64,000 nucleotides of DNA from Gemmata massiliana (lineage in GTDB: Bacteria > Planctomycetota > Planctomycetia > Gemmatales > Gemmataceae), in contig NZ_LR593886.1 of NCBI RefSeq assembly GCF_901538265.1, forward strand, positions 9,569,738 through 9,633,737, read 5' to 3'. The notes under the pieces were generated by a model that made no database searches, had not been told where the DNA came from, and saw nothing but the letters and a program-made list of their open reading frames with translations. The position numbers were made by a program, and so were the translations under genes. Each line of letters starts with the position of its first letter. Position 1 is the stretch's first letter. Below are positions 36,092 to 45,101 of the stretch, one piece after another.

Positions 36092-36451
36092 TCACCCGCC
36101 CGTGGCCGCGAGTGCGTCGTCGCGGGTGGGGTAGTTCGGAAGCACCTGCGTCAGCTTGGTTAGCGTCAGCATCGAGAGCACCGAATCGCTCGGGTTGCAC
36201 ACCGTAACCGCGCCCTCACCCCGAACTTGATTCTGAAGACCCACGAGCAACCGGAGCCCGAGGCTCCCGGCAAATTCCAGGTTGGTCAAATCAAACACGA
36301 ACCGGCGCAGTCCCGCGCGGTACAGTTCCTGAATCTGCGGGTGCAGTTCATCCACCGCAACCGGGTCCAACTTACCGATAAGCCCGATCACCACCGCGCG
36401 GTTGTCCGGGGTGAACTCGAACTGGCTGGCGAACGCCGGCTTCGTCGACAT
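36092..36451 (-). CDS. STAS-domain protein, anti-sigma-factor-antagonist-like
   Basis: 119 residues from the ATG at 36451; a GTG-initiated frame reaches 36541 but adds unrelated sequence. A single STAS domain: VVIGLIGKLDPVAVDELHPQI, RRFVFDLTNLEFAGSLGLRLLVGLQNQ, AVTVCNPSDSVLSML. This is the SpoIIAA/RsbV fold used in partner-switching control of sigma factors. At the phosphorylation site, SpoIIAA has Asp-Ser-Ser-Gly; here it is Gly-Ser-Leu-Gly, so the usual phospho-acceptor Ser is Leu and only the preceding Ser remains. No kinase or phosphatase partner is adjacent. Confidence 0.85.
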   Translation of the reverse strand: MSTKPAFASQFEFTPDNRAVVIGLIGKLDPVAVDELHPQIQELYRAGLRRFVFDLTNLEFAGSLGLRLLVGLQNQVRGEGAVTVCNPSDSVLSMLTLTKLTQVLPNYPTRDDALAATGG

Positions 36452-36559
36452 GGCAAACTCGTTACGGGAGAGAAACGGCTCCAAACCATAATACGGACTC
36501 GCAGTGCAAGGGCATTTGCGCGCAAAATATAGCGACGACACCGCTCTCGGAGTTCGCCG

Positions 36560-37555
36560 ATGCTCTCCACACTGCTCCTCGTTACGATCCCGCTCCCCAA
36601 TCTTACGCTACCCGCGCCCACCACAAAAGCCGTGCGCGCGGCGGTCGAAATTGCACTGCCCCAACTGAAAAAGGGCGCGACCGGACACGTCGAGCAGAAA
36701 ACGTGCTTCGCGTGCCACAATCAGACGCTGCCGATGCTGGCGTTCTCCACCGCAACGGGGCGCGGGTTCACCGTTCCACCTACTCTGGCGAAAGAGCAAG
36801 CGGAGCACATTTCGAGCTTCCTCGAATCGAACCGCGAGCGGTTCAAAGACGGGCGCGGAACCGGCGGCCAAGTGGACACCGCAGGAGCGGCACTCTTCAC
36901 GCTCGAACTCGCGGGGCACAAACCCGACGAGAATACCACCGCTGTGGTCGAGTTCCTCTTCAAGGCGCAGTCCGATCGCGACCACTGGCGCGCGAGCGGC
37001 GATCGCCCTCCGAGTGAGGCGAGTGACTTCAGCACGACCTACTACGCGATCCGGGGACTAAAGTTCTGGGGACCGCCCGCGAACGCGGACAAGCAGAAAA
37101 CCGCCAAGCGCATCGACGCGGCCCGAGCCTGGCTCGTGAAAACGTCTGCGAAGGACACAGAGGACCGCGTGTTCCGCTTGCTGGCTCTTCAGGAAGCCGG
37201 TGCGGATGCCAAGGAAGTGGCCGCGGCTGCGTGGGAACTTCAGCGCACGCAGCGAGCGGACGGCGGTTGGGCACAACTCGACAACGGGCGCAGCGACGCC
37301 TACGCGACCGGTTCGGCACTGGTCGCATTACATCTCGCCGCGGGACTCAAAACGGACGCGCCCGCGTACCGGACGGGAGTGGCGTATCTGTTGAAAACAC
37401 AGCGCGCGGACGGGACGTGGTTCGTGAAGTCGCGGAGCAAACCGTTCCAACCGTACTATGAGAGCGGCTTTCCCCACGAAAAGGACCAGTTCATCGCAAT
37501 CACTGCGAGCGGGTGGGCAACGACTGCGCTAGCGCTGGCAGTCGAGAAGAAATAA
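36560..37555 (+). CDS. Prenyltransferase/squalene-oxidase-repeat protein with a CxxCH motif
   Basis: 331 residues from ATG 36560. A short hydrophobic N-terminus (MLSTLLLVTIPLPNL) may be a signal peptide. A heme-type motif CFACH lies at about 49-53. The rest is an alpha/alpha-toroid with QW-like repeats (TQRADGGWAQLDNGRSDAYATGSALVALHLA; KTQRADGTWFV), as in squalene cyclases and prenyltransferases. The catalytic DxDD motif of squalene-hopene cyclase is not seen, so a cyclase role is unlikely. Planctomycetes have exported toroid proteins joined to cytochrome-like motifs; function unknown. Divergent from the STAS gene, convergent with the DUF1080 gene. Confidence 0.8.
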   Translation: MLSTLLLVTIPLPNLTLPAPTTKAVRAAVEIALPQLKKGATGHVEQKTCFACHNQTLPMLAFSTATGRGFTVPPTLAKEQAEHISSFLESNRERFKDGRGTGGQVDTAGAALFTLELAGHKPDENTTAVVEFLFKAQSDRDHWRASGDRPPSEASDFSTTYYAIRGLKFWGPPANADKQKTAKRIDAARAWLVKTSAKDTEDRVFRLLALQEAGADAKEVAAAAWELQRTQRADGGWAQLDNGRSDAYATGSALVALHLAAGLKTDAPAYRTGVAYLLKTQRADGTWFVKSRSKPFQPYYESGFPHEKDQFIAITASGWATTALALAVEKK

Positions 37556-37584
37556 GACCCGGGTTTCAACCCGGGTCCTATTTT
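37556..37584. terminator. Bidirectional terminator between convergent genes
   Basis: 10-bp perfect stem (37556-37565 with 37568-37577), 2-base loop, then CTATTTT. It follows the toroid gene stop directly and precedes the DUF1080 stop on the other strand. Confidence 0.8.
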
Positions 37585-37587
37585 GGC

Positions 37588-38346
37588 TCACTTCTTGATC
37601 GGCTTGTACTCGACCTTCTTGAACGTCATCACACTGCCCGGGTCGTGGCCCTGAAGCGCGAAGTGCCCCTTCGTGTAGGTGTTGTTCGGGTCTTTGAAGT
37701 CGATCGTCTTCTTGCCGTTCACGATGATCGTGATGTGGTTGCCGTCGGCGATCACTTCTTGGGTGAAGAACTCATCAGCCTTGTGCGGGGCGTCCTTCAT
37801 CACGCAGATTTCCTTGCGGAACTCGCCCAGCTTCGTGCGGCCGTCCGGGTAGAGGCTACCGGTGCGGATCTGGTCGCTGTGCGTCGCGTTGATTTGAGCC
37901 TCGTAACCGGCCGGGAAACCCGGCTCGAACTTCGTGCGGAAGTACTGGCCACTGTTACCCTTGTCGTTGATCTTGGCTTCGACTCGGTAGTGGAAGTTGT
38001 CAGCCTCGATCTCGGTGAAGATGTGGCTGGCCGGCCCACCGCCGACGATCAACCCGTCCTTGATCTGCCAGAGGGTCACTTCTTTACCCGGGGTGCCGTC
38101 CTTTTTGTCCTTCTCGACGCCCGCGAAGGCAATCACCTTCCCGGCCTCGTTCTTCGTTTCCTTCACGCCTTTGAACTGGCCGCCCGGGGGGTTGGGGATC
38201 TTCCAGCCAGTAAAGTCTTTACCGTTAAACAGTTGCACCCACCCTTCGTCCGCAGCGCGAGCGACGGGTTCGGCGAAGGTCGCTACGGCGACGGCCGCGC
38301 ACAGTGCCACCGCCATGAGCGAGCGAGAGAGGCATCGGGATTGCAT
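37588..38346 (-). CDS. Secreted DUF1080 (3-keto-disaccharide hydrolase-like) protein
   Basis: 252 residues from ATG 38346, GGAG 8 bases upstream; the open frame to 38547 is not used. A signal peptide (MQSRCLSRSLMAVALCAAVAVA) is followed by a DUF1080 jelly-roll: GWVQLFNGKDFTGWKIP, WQIKDGLIVGGG, FHYRVEAKIND, GNSGQYFRT, GYEAQINATHSDQIRTGSLYP, and the closing GHFALQGHDPGSVMTFKKVEYKPI. The family was named from 3-keto-glycoside hydrolases and is hugely expanded in planctomycetes; many act on oxidised glycans outside the cytoplasm. The exact substrate is unknown. Confidence 0.92.
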   Translation of the reverse strand: MQSRCLSRSLMAVALCAAVAVATFAEPVARAADEGWVQLFNGKDFTGWKIPNPPGGQFKGVKETKNEAGKVIAFAGVEKDKKDGTPGKEVTLWQIKDGLIVGGGPASHIFTEIEADNFHYRVEAKINDKGNSGQYFRTKFEPGFPAGYEAQINATHSDQIRTGSLYPDGRTKLGEFRKEICVMKDAPHKADEFFTQEVIADGNHITIIVNGKKTIDFKDPNNTYTKGHFALQGHDPGSVMTFKKVEYKPIKK

Positions 38347-38674
38347 ACGTCGGCTCCAGTGAAAGTCGGCAATTTCGCGGACCGCGCGGTTGCCGGAGAT
38401 GATCCTATTCGCACAAGTTGCACCCCGCCACCACTCCGCAAGATCAACTGATACGATGCAACCGCACGAACCGAAAAAATTACCCAGAACGTGCAGATCC
38501 CGTTGCCTAACATTCGATACGCCAGTACGTTGTTTGTCGTCGAGCATACCTGGGCAGTCTGGGTAATATTTATTGCCCTCCCGGAATAAGCCGACTAATC
38601 AGGGCCGGGCCGGTTCGCAGCAGGGAAGTCGCGAGCGCCCCACTCCCAAATCCCGTGTAAGTGGAGGCTTCGCA
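38347..38674. other. 328-base divergent intergenic region
   Basis: Between the DUF1080 gene (minus) and the Cys-rich protein gene (plus). It must carry both promoters. It is comparatively AT-rich around 38450-38580, but no confident -35/-10 or sigma-54 site was found. Confidence 0.4.
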
Positions 38675-39757
38675 ATGAAACGGCGTTTGTTGGGTACGGC
38701 CCTGCTCGGGGCCGCGGTGTGGTTCACGGCCGGTGACGCGGTCGGCTTCGGTGGGCGCAAGAAGAGCGACTGCGGTAGCAGCGTCGCGTGCGCCCCGTGC
38801 ACCAGCTACTCGGTGTCCTACGTCGACAAGAAGGTGACCGCGTACAAGACCGAGTGGGAAACGAAGGACGTTAAGGTCACGGTTAACGAGTGGGTGACCT
38901 CCAAGGAAGACTACAAGTACTGGGTCAACGAGCCGGAAACGAAGAAGCAGAAGGTCAAGGTCAAGGAACTGGCGACCAAGGACGAGCCGTACAAGTACTG
39001 GGTCAACGAGTGGGTGACCACCAAGGAAAAGATCAAGGTCGCCGAGTGCAAGGCGGTCACGAAGGACGTGGAAGTCACGACCTACGACCTCAAGCCGACC
39101 GTGACGAAGCAGAAGCGGACGGTCTGTGAGTGGGTGTGCGTGCCGGTCACCGTGACCTGCGCGGCCCCGGCCCCGAGCTGCGACAGCGGGCGCGGCGGGC
39201 TGTTCAGCCGCCTCTGCAAGAAGAAGAAGCACGACGACTGCGCCGCCCCGTGCGCGACTCCGTGCGACGCGCCGTGCGCCCCGGTCACCAAGACCGTGCT
39301 GCAGCGCCAACTGGTCAGCAAGGAAGTCGAAGTCGACGTGACCACCTACGAGAAGATCCCGAAGAAGAGCACCCAGAAGGTCACCACCTACGAAACCGTT
39401 TGGGTGGAGAAGGAAGTTGACGTCAAGAAGTGCACCCCGGTCGAGAAGGCCGGCACCCGCAAGGTCTGCGTGTGGGTGGACGTCGAGAAGGAAGTTGACG
39501 TGACGACGTGGAAGAAGGTCGAGAAGACCGGCACCCGCGACGTGCGCAAGTGTGTGGCGGTCGAGAAGACCGTCAAGCAACAGTTCCCGAAGCAAGTCGC
39601 TTACGAGACGACCGTGAAGGTGCCCGTGTACACCCCGGTGGTGGCCCCGGCGCCCGCACCGGCCCCGTGCGAAACCCCGTGCGCCAGCCCCTGCACCACC
39701 ACCGGGCACAGCAAGCCGGCTCGTGGCGGGCTGTTCCGCGGTCACTGCTGCAAGTAA
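38675..39757 (+). CDS. Cysteine-rich, Lys/Val/Thr repetitive secreted protein (YTV-like)
   Basis: 360 residues from ATG 38675 with a signal peptide (MKRRLLGTALLGAAVWFTAG). The mature part is repetitive beta-prone sequence of the type (E/T)xKxVxVxxYxxxxT: YKYWVNE occurs twice, KEVDV twice and KEVEVDV once. Two copies of a Cys module RGGLF...C are each tied to Cys-Pro clusters (APCATPCDAPC and APCETPCASPC). This resembles the Cys-rich YTV-domain proteins proposed as structural cell-wall proteins of planctomycetes, though the repeats read YxV rather than strictly YTV. Likely a disulfide-linked envelope structural protein. No clear ribosome site was noted; the start rests on the signal peptide. 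Confidence 0.75.
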   Translation: MKRRLLGTALLGAAVWFTAGDAVGFGGRKKSDCGSSVACAPCTSYSVSYVDKKVTAYKTEWETKDVKVTVNEWVTSKEDYKYWVNEPETKKQKVKVKELATKDEPYKYWVNEWVTTKEKIKVAECKAVTKDVEVTTYDLKPTVTKQKRTVCEWVCVPVTVTCAAPAPSCDSGRGGLFSRLCKKKKHDDCAAPCATPCDAPCAPVTKTVLQRQLVSKEVEVDVTTYEKIPKKSTQKVTTYETVWVEKEVDVKKCTPVEKAGTRKVCVWVDVEKEVDVTTWKKVEKTGTRDVRKCVAVEKTVKQQFPKQVAYETTVKVPVYTPVVAPAPAPAPCETPCASPCTTTGHSKPARGGLFRGHCCK

Positions 39758-39785
39758 GCCACACGTCAACCTGAATTGACCCGCC

Positions 39786-39811
39786 CCCCCGGTCCGTGCC
39801 GGGGGTCTTTT
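39786..39811 (+). terminator. Rho-independent terminator after the Cys-rich gene
   Basis: 7-bp all-G/C stem (39786-39792 with 39799-39805), 6-base loop, followed by TCTTTTCG; 28 bases after the stop codon. Confidence 0.8.
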
Positions 39812-39871
39812 CGTTTCCCGAGAGCGTGAGCGGAGGAGTATCATCGGGCGAACCACAACCCGGAGGCCCTC

Positions 39872-40741
39872 ATGCTTCGCGCACTCGCACCCCTCACACT
39901 CGCCACACTTTTCAGCACCATTGTCGCGGTTCCCGGTTCGGCCGCCGCACCGGAAAAGCTCAAACTGACCGCACGAAAGGTCACCGAGGTCGAAGAGACC
40001 GTTACCGTCACCGACCCCGCGACCAACGTCACCAAAACGGTGAGCGCAAAACGGGGCGTCCCCACGAACGTTACCATCGAAGTCGATCCCACCAAGACCG
40101 CCATTGTGGTGTGCGATATGTGGGACGACCACTGGTGCCAGAGTGCGTCGAAGCGGTGCGCGGAACTCGCGAAACAGGCGGAACCGGTCCTGAAGGCTTG
40201 CCGTGATCGAGGCATGACAATCATTCACTGCCCGTCGGACACAATACCGTTCTACAAGGATCACCCGGCGCGCAAGCGAGTTGCGGATGTGAAGAAAGTG
40301 GAACCGCCAAAGTCGAAAGACCTGCCCAACCCGCCGCTGCCGGTGGACGACACGGACGGCGGGTGCGACGACGAGAAGCCCGCGAAGCAGTTCAAAGCGT
40401 GGACCCGCCAAAACGCGACCATCACCATCGACGAGAAGAAGGATTACATCACAGACAACGGGACCGAAGTGTACAGCATCATGAAGGAAAAGGGAATTGA
40501 CACGCTCTTCGTGATGGGTGTTCACACTAACATGTGCGTACTGAACCGGACGTTCGCGATCAAGCAGATGGTGAAGTGGAACGTGCGAACGTTCCTGGTC
40601 CGCGACCTGACGGACGCGATGTACAACCCGAAGATGAAGCCGTTCGTGGCTCACGACAAGGGAACGCAGCTCATCATCGAGCACATCGAAAAACACTGGT
40701 GCCCGACGATCGAGAGCAAATCGATTCTCGCCACGAAGTGA
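39872..40741 (+). CDS. Exported isochorismatase-family cysteine hydrolase
   Basis: 289 residues from ATG 39872 (GGAGG 7 bases upstream). A signal peptide (MLRALAPLTLATLFSTIVAVPGSAAA) precedes a region of about 50 residues and then the isochorismatase fold: catalytic Asp in VVCDMWDDHW, and nucleophile Cys in MGVHTNMCVLNRTFAIKQM. The family contains nicotinamidases, N-carbamoylsarcosine amidases and isochorismatases; export and an insertion at about 135-175 make assignment to one reaction unsafe. A strong hairpin follows. Confidence 0.88.
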   Translation: MLRALAPLTLATLFSTIVAVPGSAAAPEKLKLTARKVTEVEETVTVTDPATNVTKTVSAKRGVPTNVTIEVDPTKTAIVVCDMWDDHWCQSASKRCAELAKQAEPVLKACRDRGMTIIHCPSDTIPFYKDHPARKRVADVKKVEPPKSKDLPNPPLPVDDTDGGCDDEKPAKQFKAWTRQNATITIDEKKDYITDNGTEVYSIMKEKGIDTLFVMGVHTNMCVLNRTFAIKQMVKWNVRTFLVRDLTDAMYNPKMKPFVAHDKGTQLIIEHIEKHWCPTIESKSILATK

Positions 40742-40765
40742 TAACAGGGAACTTGTAGTGGGTGT

Positions 40766-40796
40766 GCCGGGGTGAAACAATTAGTTTCACCCCGGC
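40766..40796. terminator. Bidirectional terminator
   Basis: 13-bp perfect stem (40766-40778 with 40784-40796) and AATTA loop between the convergent hydrolase and lipoprotein genes. Confidence 0.82.
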
Positions 40797-40808
40797 GCGT
40801 CGAACGGG

Positions 40809-41246
40809 TTACTTGACTTCGATGTTGATGACGTTCTTCTCTCCGGCAGTCACGGTCTTCTTCAGATCCGTTTTGGCCGCGTCACTGTAGGTTTTCGCGA
40901 AGCGTTCTTTGGCCCCCGGGTTGAGCGTGGGCATATTCTCGGCCTTGCGGCCGAGGAACTTATCACCGTAGAGGTTCAAATCTTTCAACACAATCGTGTG
41001 AGCCCCAACCACGGCACCAACCGTGCGACCGTCTTCACTCTTAAGGGTGTAGTGCCCTTGTTCGTCGGTCACACCGGTCGATTTGGGGCCGTCGGTTTGG
41101 GGCCAAAATTCAACGCGGACGTTCTTCAACGGAGCGCCCCCCTTGGTGACTGTTCCTTCCGCTTCAGCGAATTGCGGCCCCCCGCCACACCCGCTCGCAA
41201 AGAGAAGCGCACTTAGGAGCACCAACCGGCTGAATAGGCGATTCAT
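40809..41246 (-). CDS. Lipoprotein with carboxypeptidase-regulatory-like domain
   Basis: 145 residues from ATG 41246 (GGAGG 8 bases upstream). Lipobox LFASGC gives Cys20 as the acylated residue. The mature domain is an Ig-like beta sandwich of the carboxypeptidase-regulatory/DUF4198 kind common in planctomycetes: AEGTVTKGGAPLKNVRVEFWP, STGVTDEQGHYTLKSEDG, VVGAHTIVL. Genes of this type often sit directly downstream of DUF1559 genes, as here (79-base gap), and the two are probably cotranscribed with partial attenuation by a hairpin between them. Role unknown, outside the cytoplasm. Confidence 0.85.
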   Translation of the reverse strand: MNRLFSRLVLLSALLFASGCGGGPQFAEAEGTVTKGGAPLKNVRVEFWPQTDGPKSTGVTDEQGHYTLKSEDGRTVGAVVGAHTIVLKDLNLYGDKFLGRKAENMPTLNPGAKERFAKTYSDAAKTDLKKTVTAGEKNVINIEVK

Positions 41247-41281
41247 CGTAGGTAGCCTCCGGCGCGAATGAAATGCGACAC

Positions 41282-41306
41282 CCGGAGTGGGATAAACCCA
41301 CTCCGG
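41282..41306 (-). terminator. Hairpin between DUF1559 and lipoprotein genes
   Basis: 10-bp perfect stem (41282-41291 with 41297-41306), ATAAA loop, in the 79-base gap. Either a terminator or an attenuator that sets a lower level of the downstream lipoprotein. Confidence 0.6.
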
Positions 41307-41325
41307 ATGAAAGCGTCGGTCGAGG

Positions 41326-42336
41326 TTAGAAATCGTTGCCGATCACTTCGCCGTTCGCGCGAGTACCGAGGTACAGTAGCGTCGTGGGGGAAATGCTGTC
41401 GCGGAGGAAACGAACCGAGCCATCGGCCAGCGTAAAGTTAGCACCGCCCGTGTGCCCACTTCCGAAAGCGTTGATGCGATCCTCGAACAGAATTGTCTGT
41501 TCACCCGCGGACAGGCTGTCAAAATTGGCAGGCAGTTTGAAGTTAATCTTCACGCTGCATCCCAAGAACGCGTCCCCCTGTGCGCCGAACCACACCCACC
41601 CCCAATCGGCGATCCGGTCATCGGCAACCGGGGACGTATCGAACACGCGGTCGAAGTAGTGCCGTTCGCCGAACATGAGAGTGTTGCTCGTACCGTCGGT
41701 GATGCTCGTCACGCTGGTCCGACGGTTTTGGTCGAACGCGCCGTCGCGGTACTGGTTGAGTGCCGGCCGATCAGTCGCCCGGCGCGGGTAGCTGCGTGTC
41801 CCCGCGCACCCGTAGTAACTGGTCAGCGCGTACAACCCAGGGGTACCAGATGCCGGCTGACTCTTGTGCTCGCCGATGGGCTGAGACGGGCACGCGAGAG
41901 TTGGGACCGTCTGCTTCAGGAAGTACCATCCCGGCCCGAACGACACGCCGTTCTCGTCAAGCGAGTTGGCGTTGAAATCGAAGTTATTCCACCGCTTAGC
42001 CAGCGCGTCCTGCTCAATGTAAGGCAGCAATTGGTACATGAGGCAAAACCGCGGGTTCTGCCCCGCCGGTCCCAACCCAGCGGCTGAGTCGGCCGGGAAC
42101 TCCGGGGTCTGCACGCGATACATCCCATAAGGGAACTTTTCGTAGGCCGAGTGGTAGTTGTGGGCCGCCAGCCCGAGTTGCTTGAGGTTGTTGGTACACT
42201 TCATGCGCGCGGCAGCTTCGCGCACCTTCTGAACGGCCGGGAGAAGGAGCCCGATGAGGATAGCGATAATCGCGATCACCACCAACAATTCGATCAGCGT
42301 GAACGCCACGCGACTGCGGACACGAACGCGAAACAT
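41326..42336 (-). CDS. DUF1559 protein, pseudopilin-like (copy 1)
   Basis: 336 residues from ATG 42336 (GGAGG about 5 bases upstream). A prepilin-like N-terminus ([21 protein letters not shown]) is followed by the conserved [19 protein letters not shown]. The family-specific H-X9-DG motif near the end (HTGGANFTLADG) and the DGTSNTL segment are present. DUF1559 proteins are among the largest families in planctomycetes and look like type II pseudopilins exported by a T2SS/T4P-like machine; their precise task is unknown. Probably first gene of a unit with the lipoprotein downstream. Confidence 0.93.
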   Translation of the reverse strand: MFRVRVRSRVAFTLIELLVVIAIIAILIGLLLPAVQKVREAAARMKCTNNLKQLGLAAHNYHSAYEKFPYGMYRVQTPEFPADSAAGLGPAGQNPRFCLMYQLLPYIEQDALAKRWNNFDFNANSLDENGVSFGPGWYFLKQTVPTLACPSQPIGEHKSQPASGTPGLYALTSYYGCAGTRSYPRRATDRPALNQYRDGAFDQNRRTSVTSITDGTSNTLMFGERHYFDRVFDTSPVADDRIADWGWVWFGAQGDAFLGCSVKINFKLPANFDSLSAGEQTILFEDRINAFGSGHTGGANFTLADGSVRFLRDSISPTTLLYLGTRANGEVIGNDF

Positions 42337-42601
42337 AGGGCCTCCGGACATGACAGAGGACGAGGAGACCAAGACACATGATTTGATGACCAAGATGATA
42401 ACGCGCCACGCCCAAGAATCAATACGATTGAAATGTGAAACTCGTCTTAAGGTCTAGAGTTCGGACACGTGAGGCGCAAAAGAGTCTGTACTTCACAGAT
42501 GAGCCAGCGCCAACCGGCACCACTCCATCAACTCGCGTTACTCCCGCACGCGGTTCCCGATAAGATTCCAGAATCGGAACCGGGTACCGCGCGAGGGATT
42601 C

Positions 42602-44269
<1,668 letters not shown>

Positions 44270-44365
44270 GACCGGGGTACAGTGGTGCGCGGGTGCCGGC
44301 GAAACACTGGCGCCCGTGCGTCGTTTTCACAGCAGCCCCGACGTCCGACACCCACGCGGTACTCC

Positions 44366-45052
44366 ATGATCGAACTTCTCGACGCTGTGAAGACCTACAC
44401 TCAGGGCCGGCGGACTGTAAACGCCGTCCGCGGGGTCACGCTCCGCGTGCAGACCGGTGAGTTCGTTACCATCATGGGGCCGTCCGGATCGGGCAAGTCC
44501 ACGCTCATGCACCTCATGGGGGCACTCGACACGCCCAGCGGCGGGCGGGCCGTGTTCCACGGGCAAGACCTTCAAACGATGTCCGATCGACAGCGGTCGC
44601 TGCTCCGGCGCGACCGGATCGGGTTCGTGTTCCAGGCGTTCAACCTGCTCCCCACGCTGACCGCAGCGGAGAACGTCGCACTGCCACTATTACTCGCGGG
44701 CACGAATCGAGGGGCCGCCCTTGTTCGCGCCGCGGAGTGCCTGGAGCGCGTCAACCTCGCGCACCGGGCGGACCACTTCCCCGACGAAATGTCCGGCGGC
44801 GAGATGCAGCGCGTGGCCGTGGCCCGGGCGCTGGTCGCCGACCCGGAAGCGGTACTGTGTGATGAGCCGACCGGGAACCTCGATACCGCCACGAGCCGCG
44901 AGATCCTCACGCTGCTCTCGAAGCTCCCCGAACCGGGCAAGCGTGCGGTCATCATGGTGACCCACGACCCCAACGGCGCGTCTTACGGCACGCGCCTCGT
45001 GCGGATTCGCGACGGGGTGCTCGAGTCCGATGAACAGGTCGTGCGGCGCTAA
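44366..45052 (+). CDS. ABC transporter ATP-binding protein, LolD/MacB type
   Basis: 228 residues from ATG 44366; the upstream open frame to 44282 has no start support. Walker A GPSGSGKST, Q-loop FVFQAFNLLP, signature MSGGEMQRVAVARAL, Walker B AVLCDEPTGNLD, and H-loop MVTHD are complete. The short length and TLTAAENVALPLLLAG match the LolD/FtsE/MacB (MacB-like) class that works with FtsX-type permeases in lipoprotein release, peptide export or envelope control. The permease follows at 45102, 49 bases later, and forms its transporter. Confidence 0.93.
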   Translation: MIELLDAVKTYTQGRRTVNAVRGVTLRVQTGEFVTIMGPSGSGKSTLMHLMGALDTPSGGRAVFHGQDLQTMSDRQRSLLRRDRIGFVFQAFNLLPTLTAAENVALPLLLAGTNRGAALVRAAECLERVNLAHRADHFPDEMSGGEMQRVAVARALVADPEAVLCDEPTGNLDTATSREILTLLSKLPEPGKRAVIMVTHDPNGASYGTRLVRIRDGVLESDEQVVRR

Positions 45053-45101
45053 ACACAAGTCACGGAACGGATCGCGGGCCACGGGCGCCCGGAGGGCGTG
45101 A

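Noticed and set aside
34548-36200. Long minus-strand open frame antisense to tkt
   Set aside because: Transketolase on the plus strand is unambiguous; the antisense product is a compositional shadow.
38570-40780. Long minus-strand open frame across the Cys-rich and cysteine-hydrolase genes
   Set aside because: It spans two genes, a terminator and the promoter region on the other strand; composition bias only.
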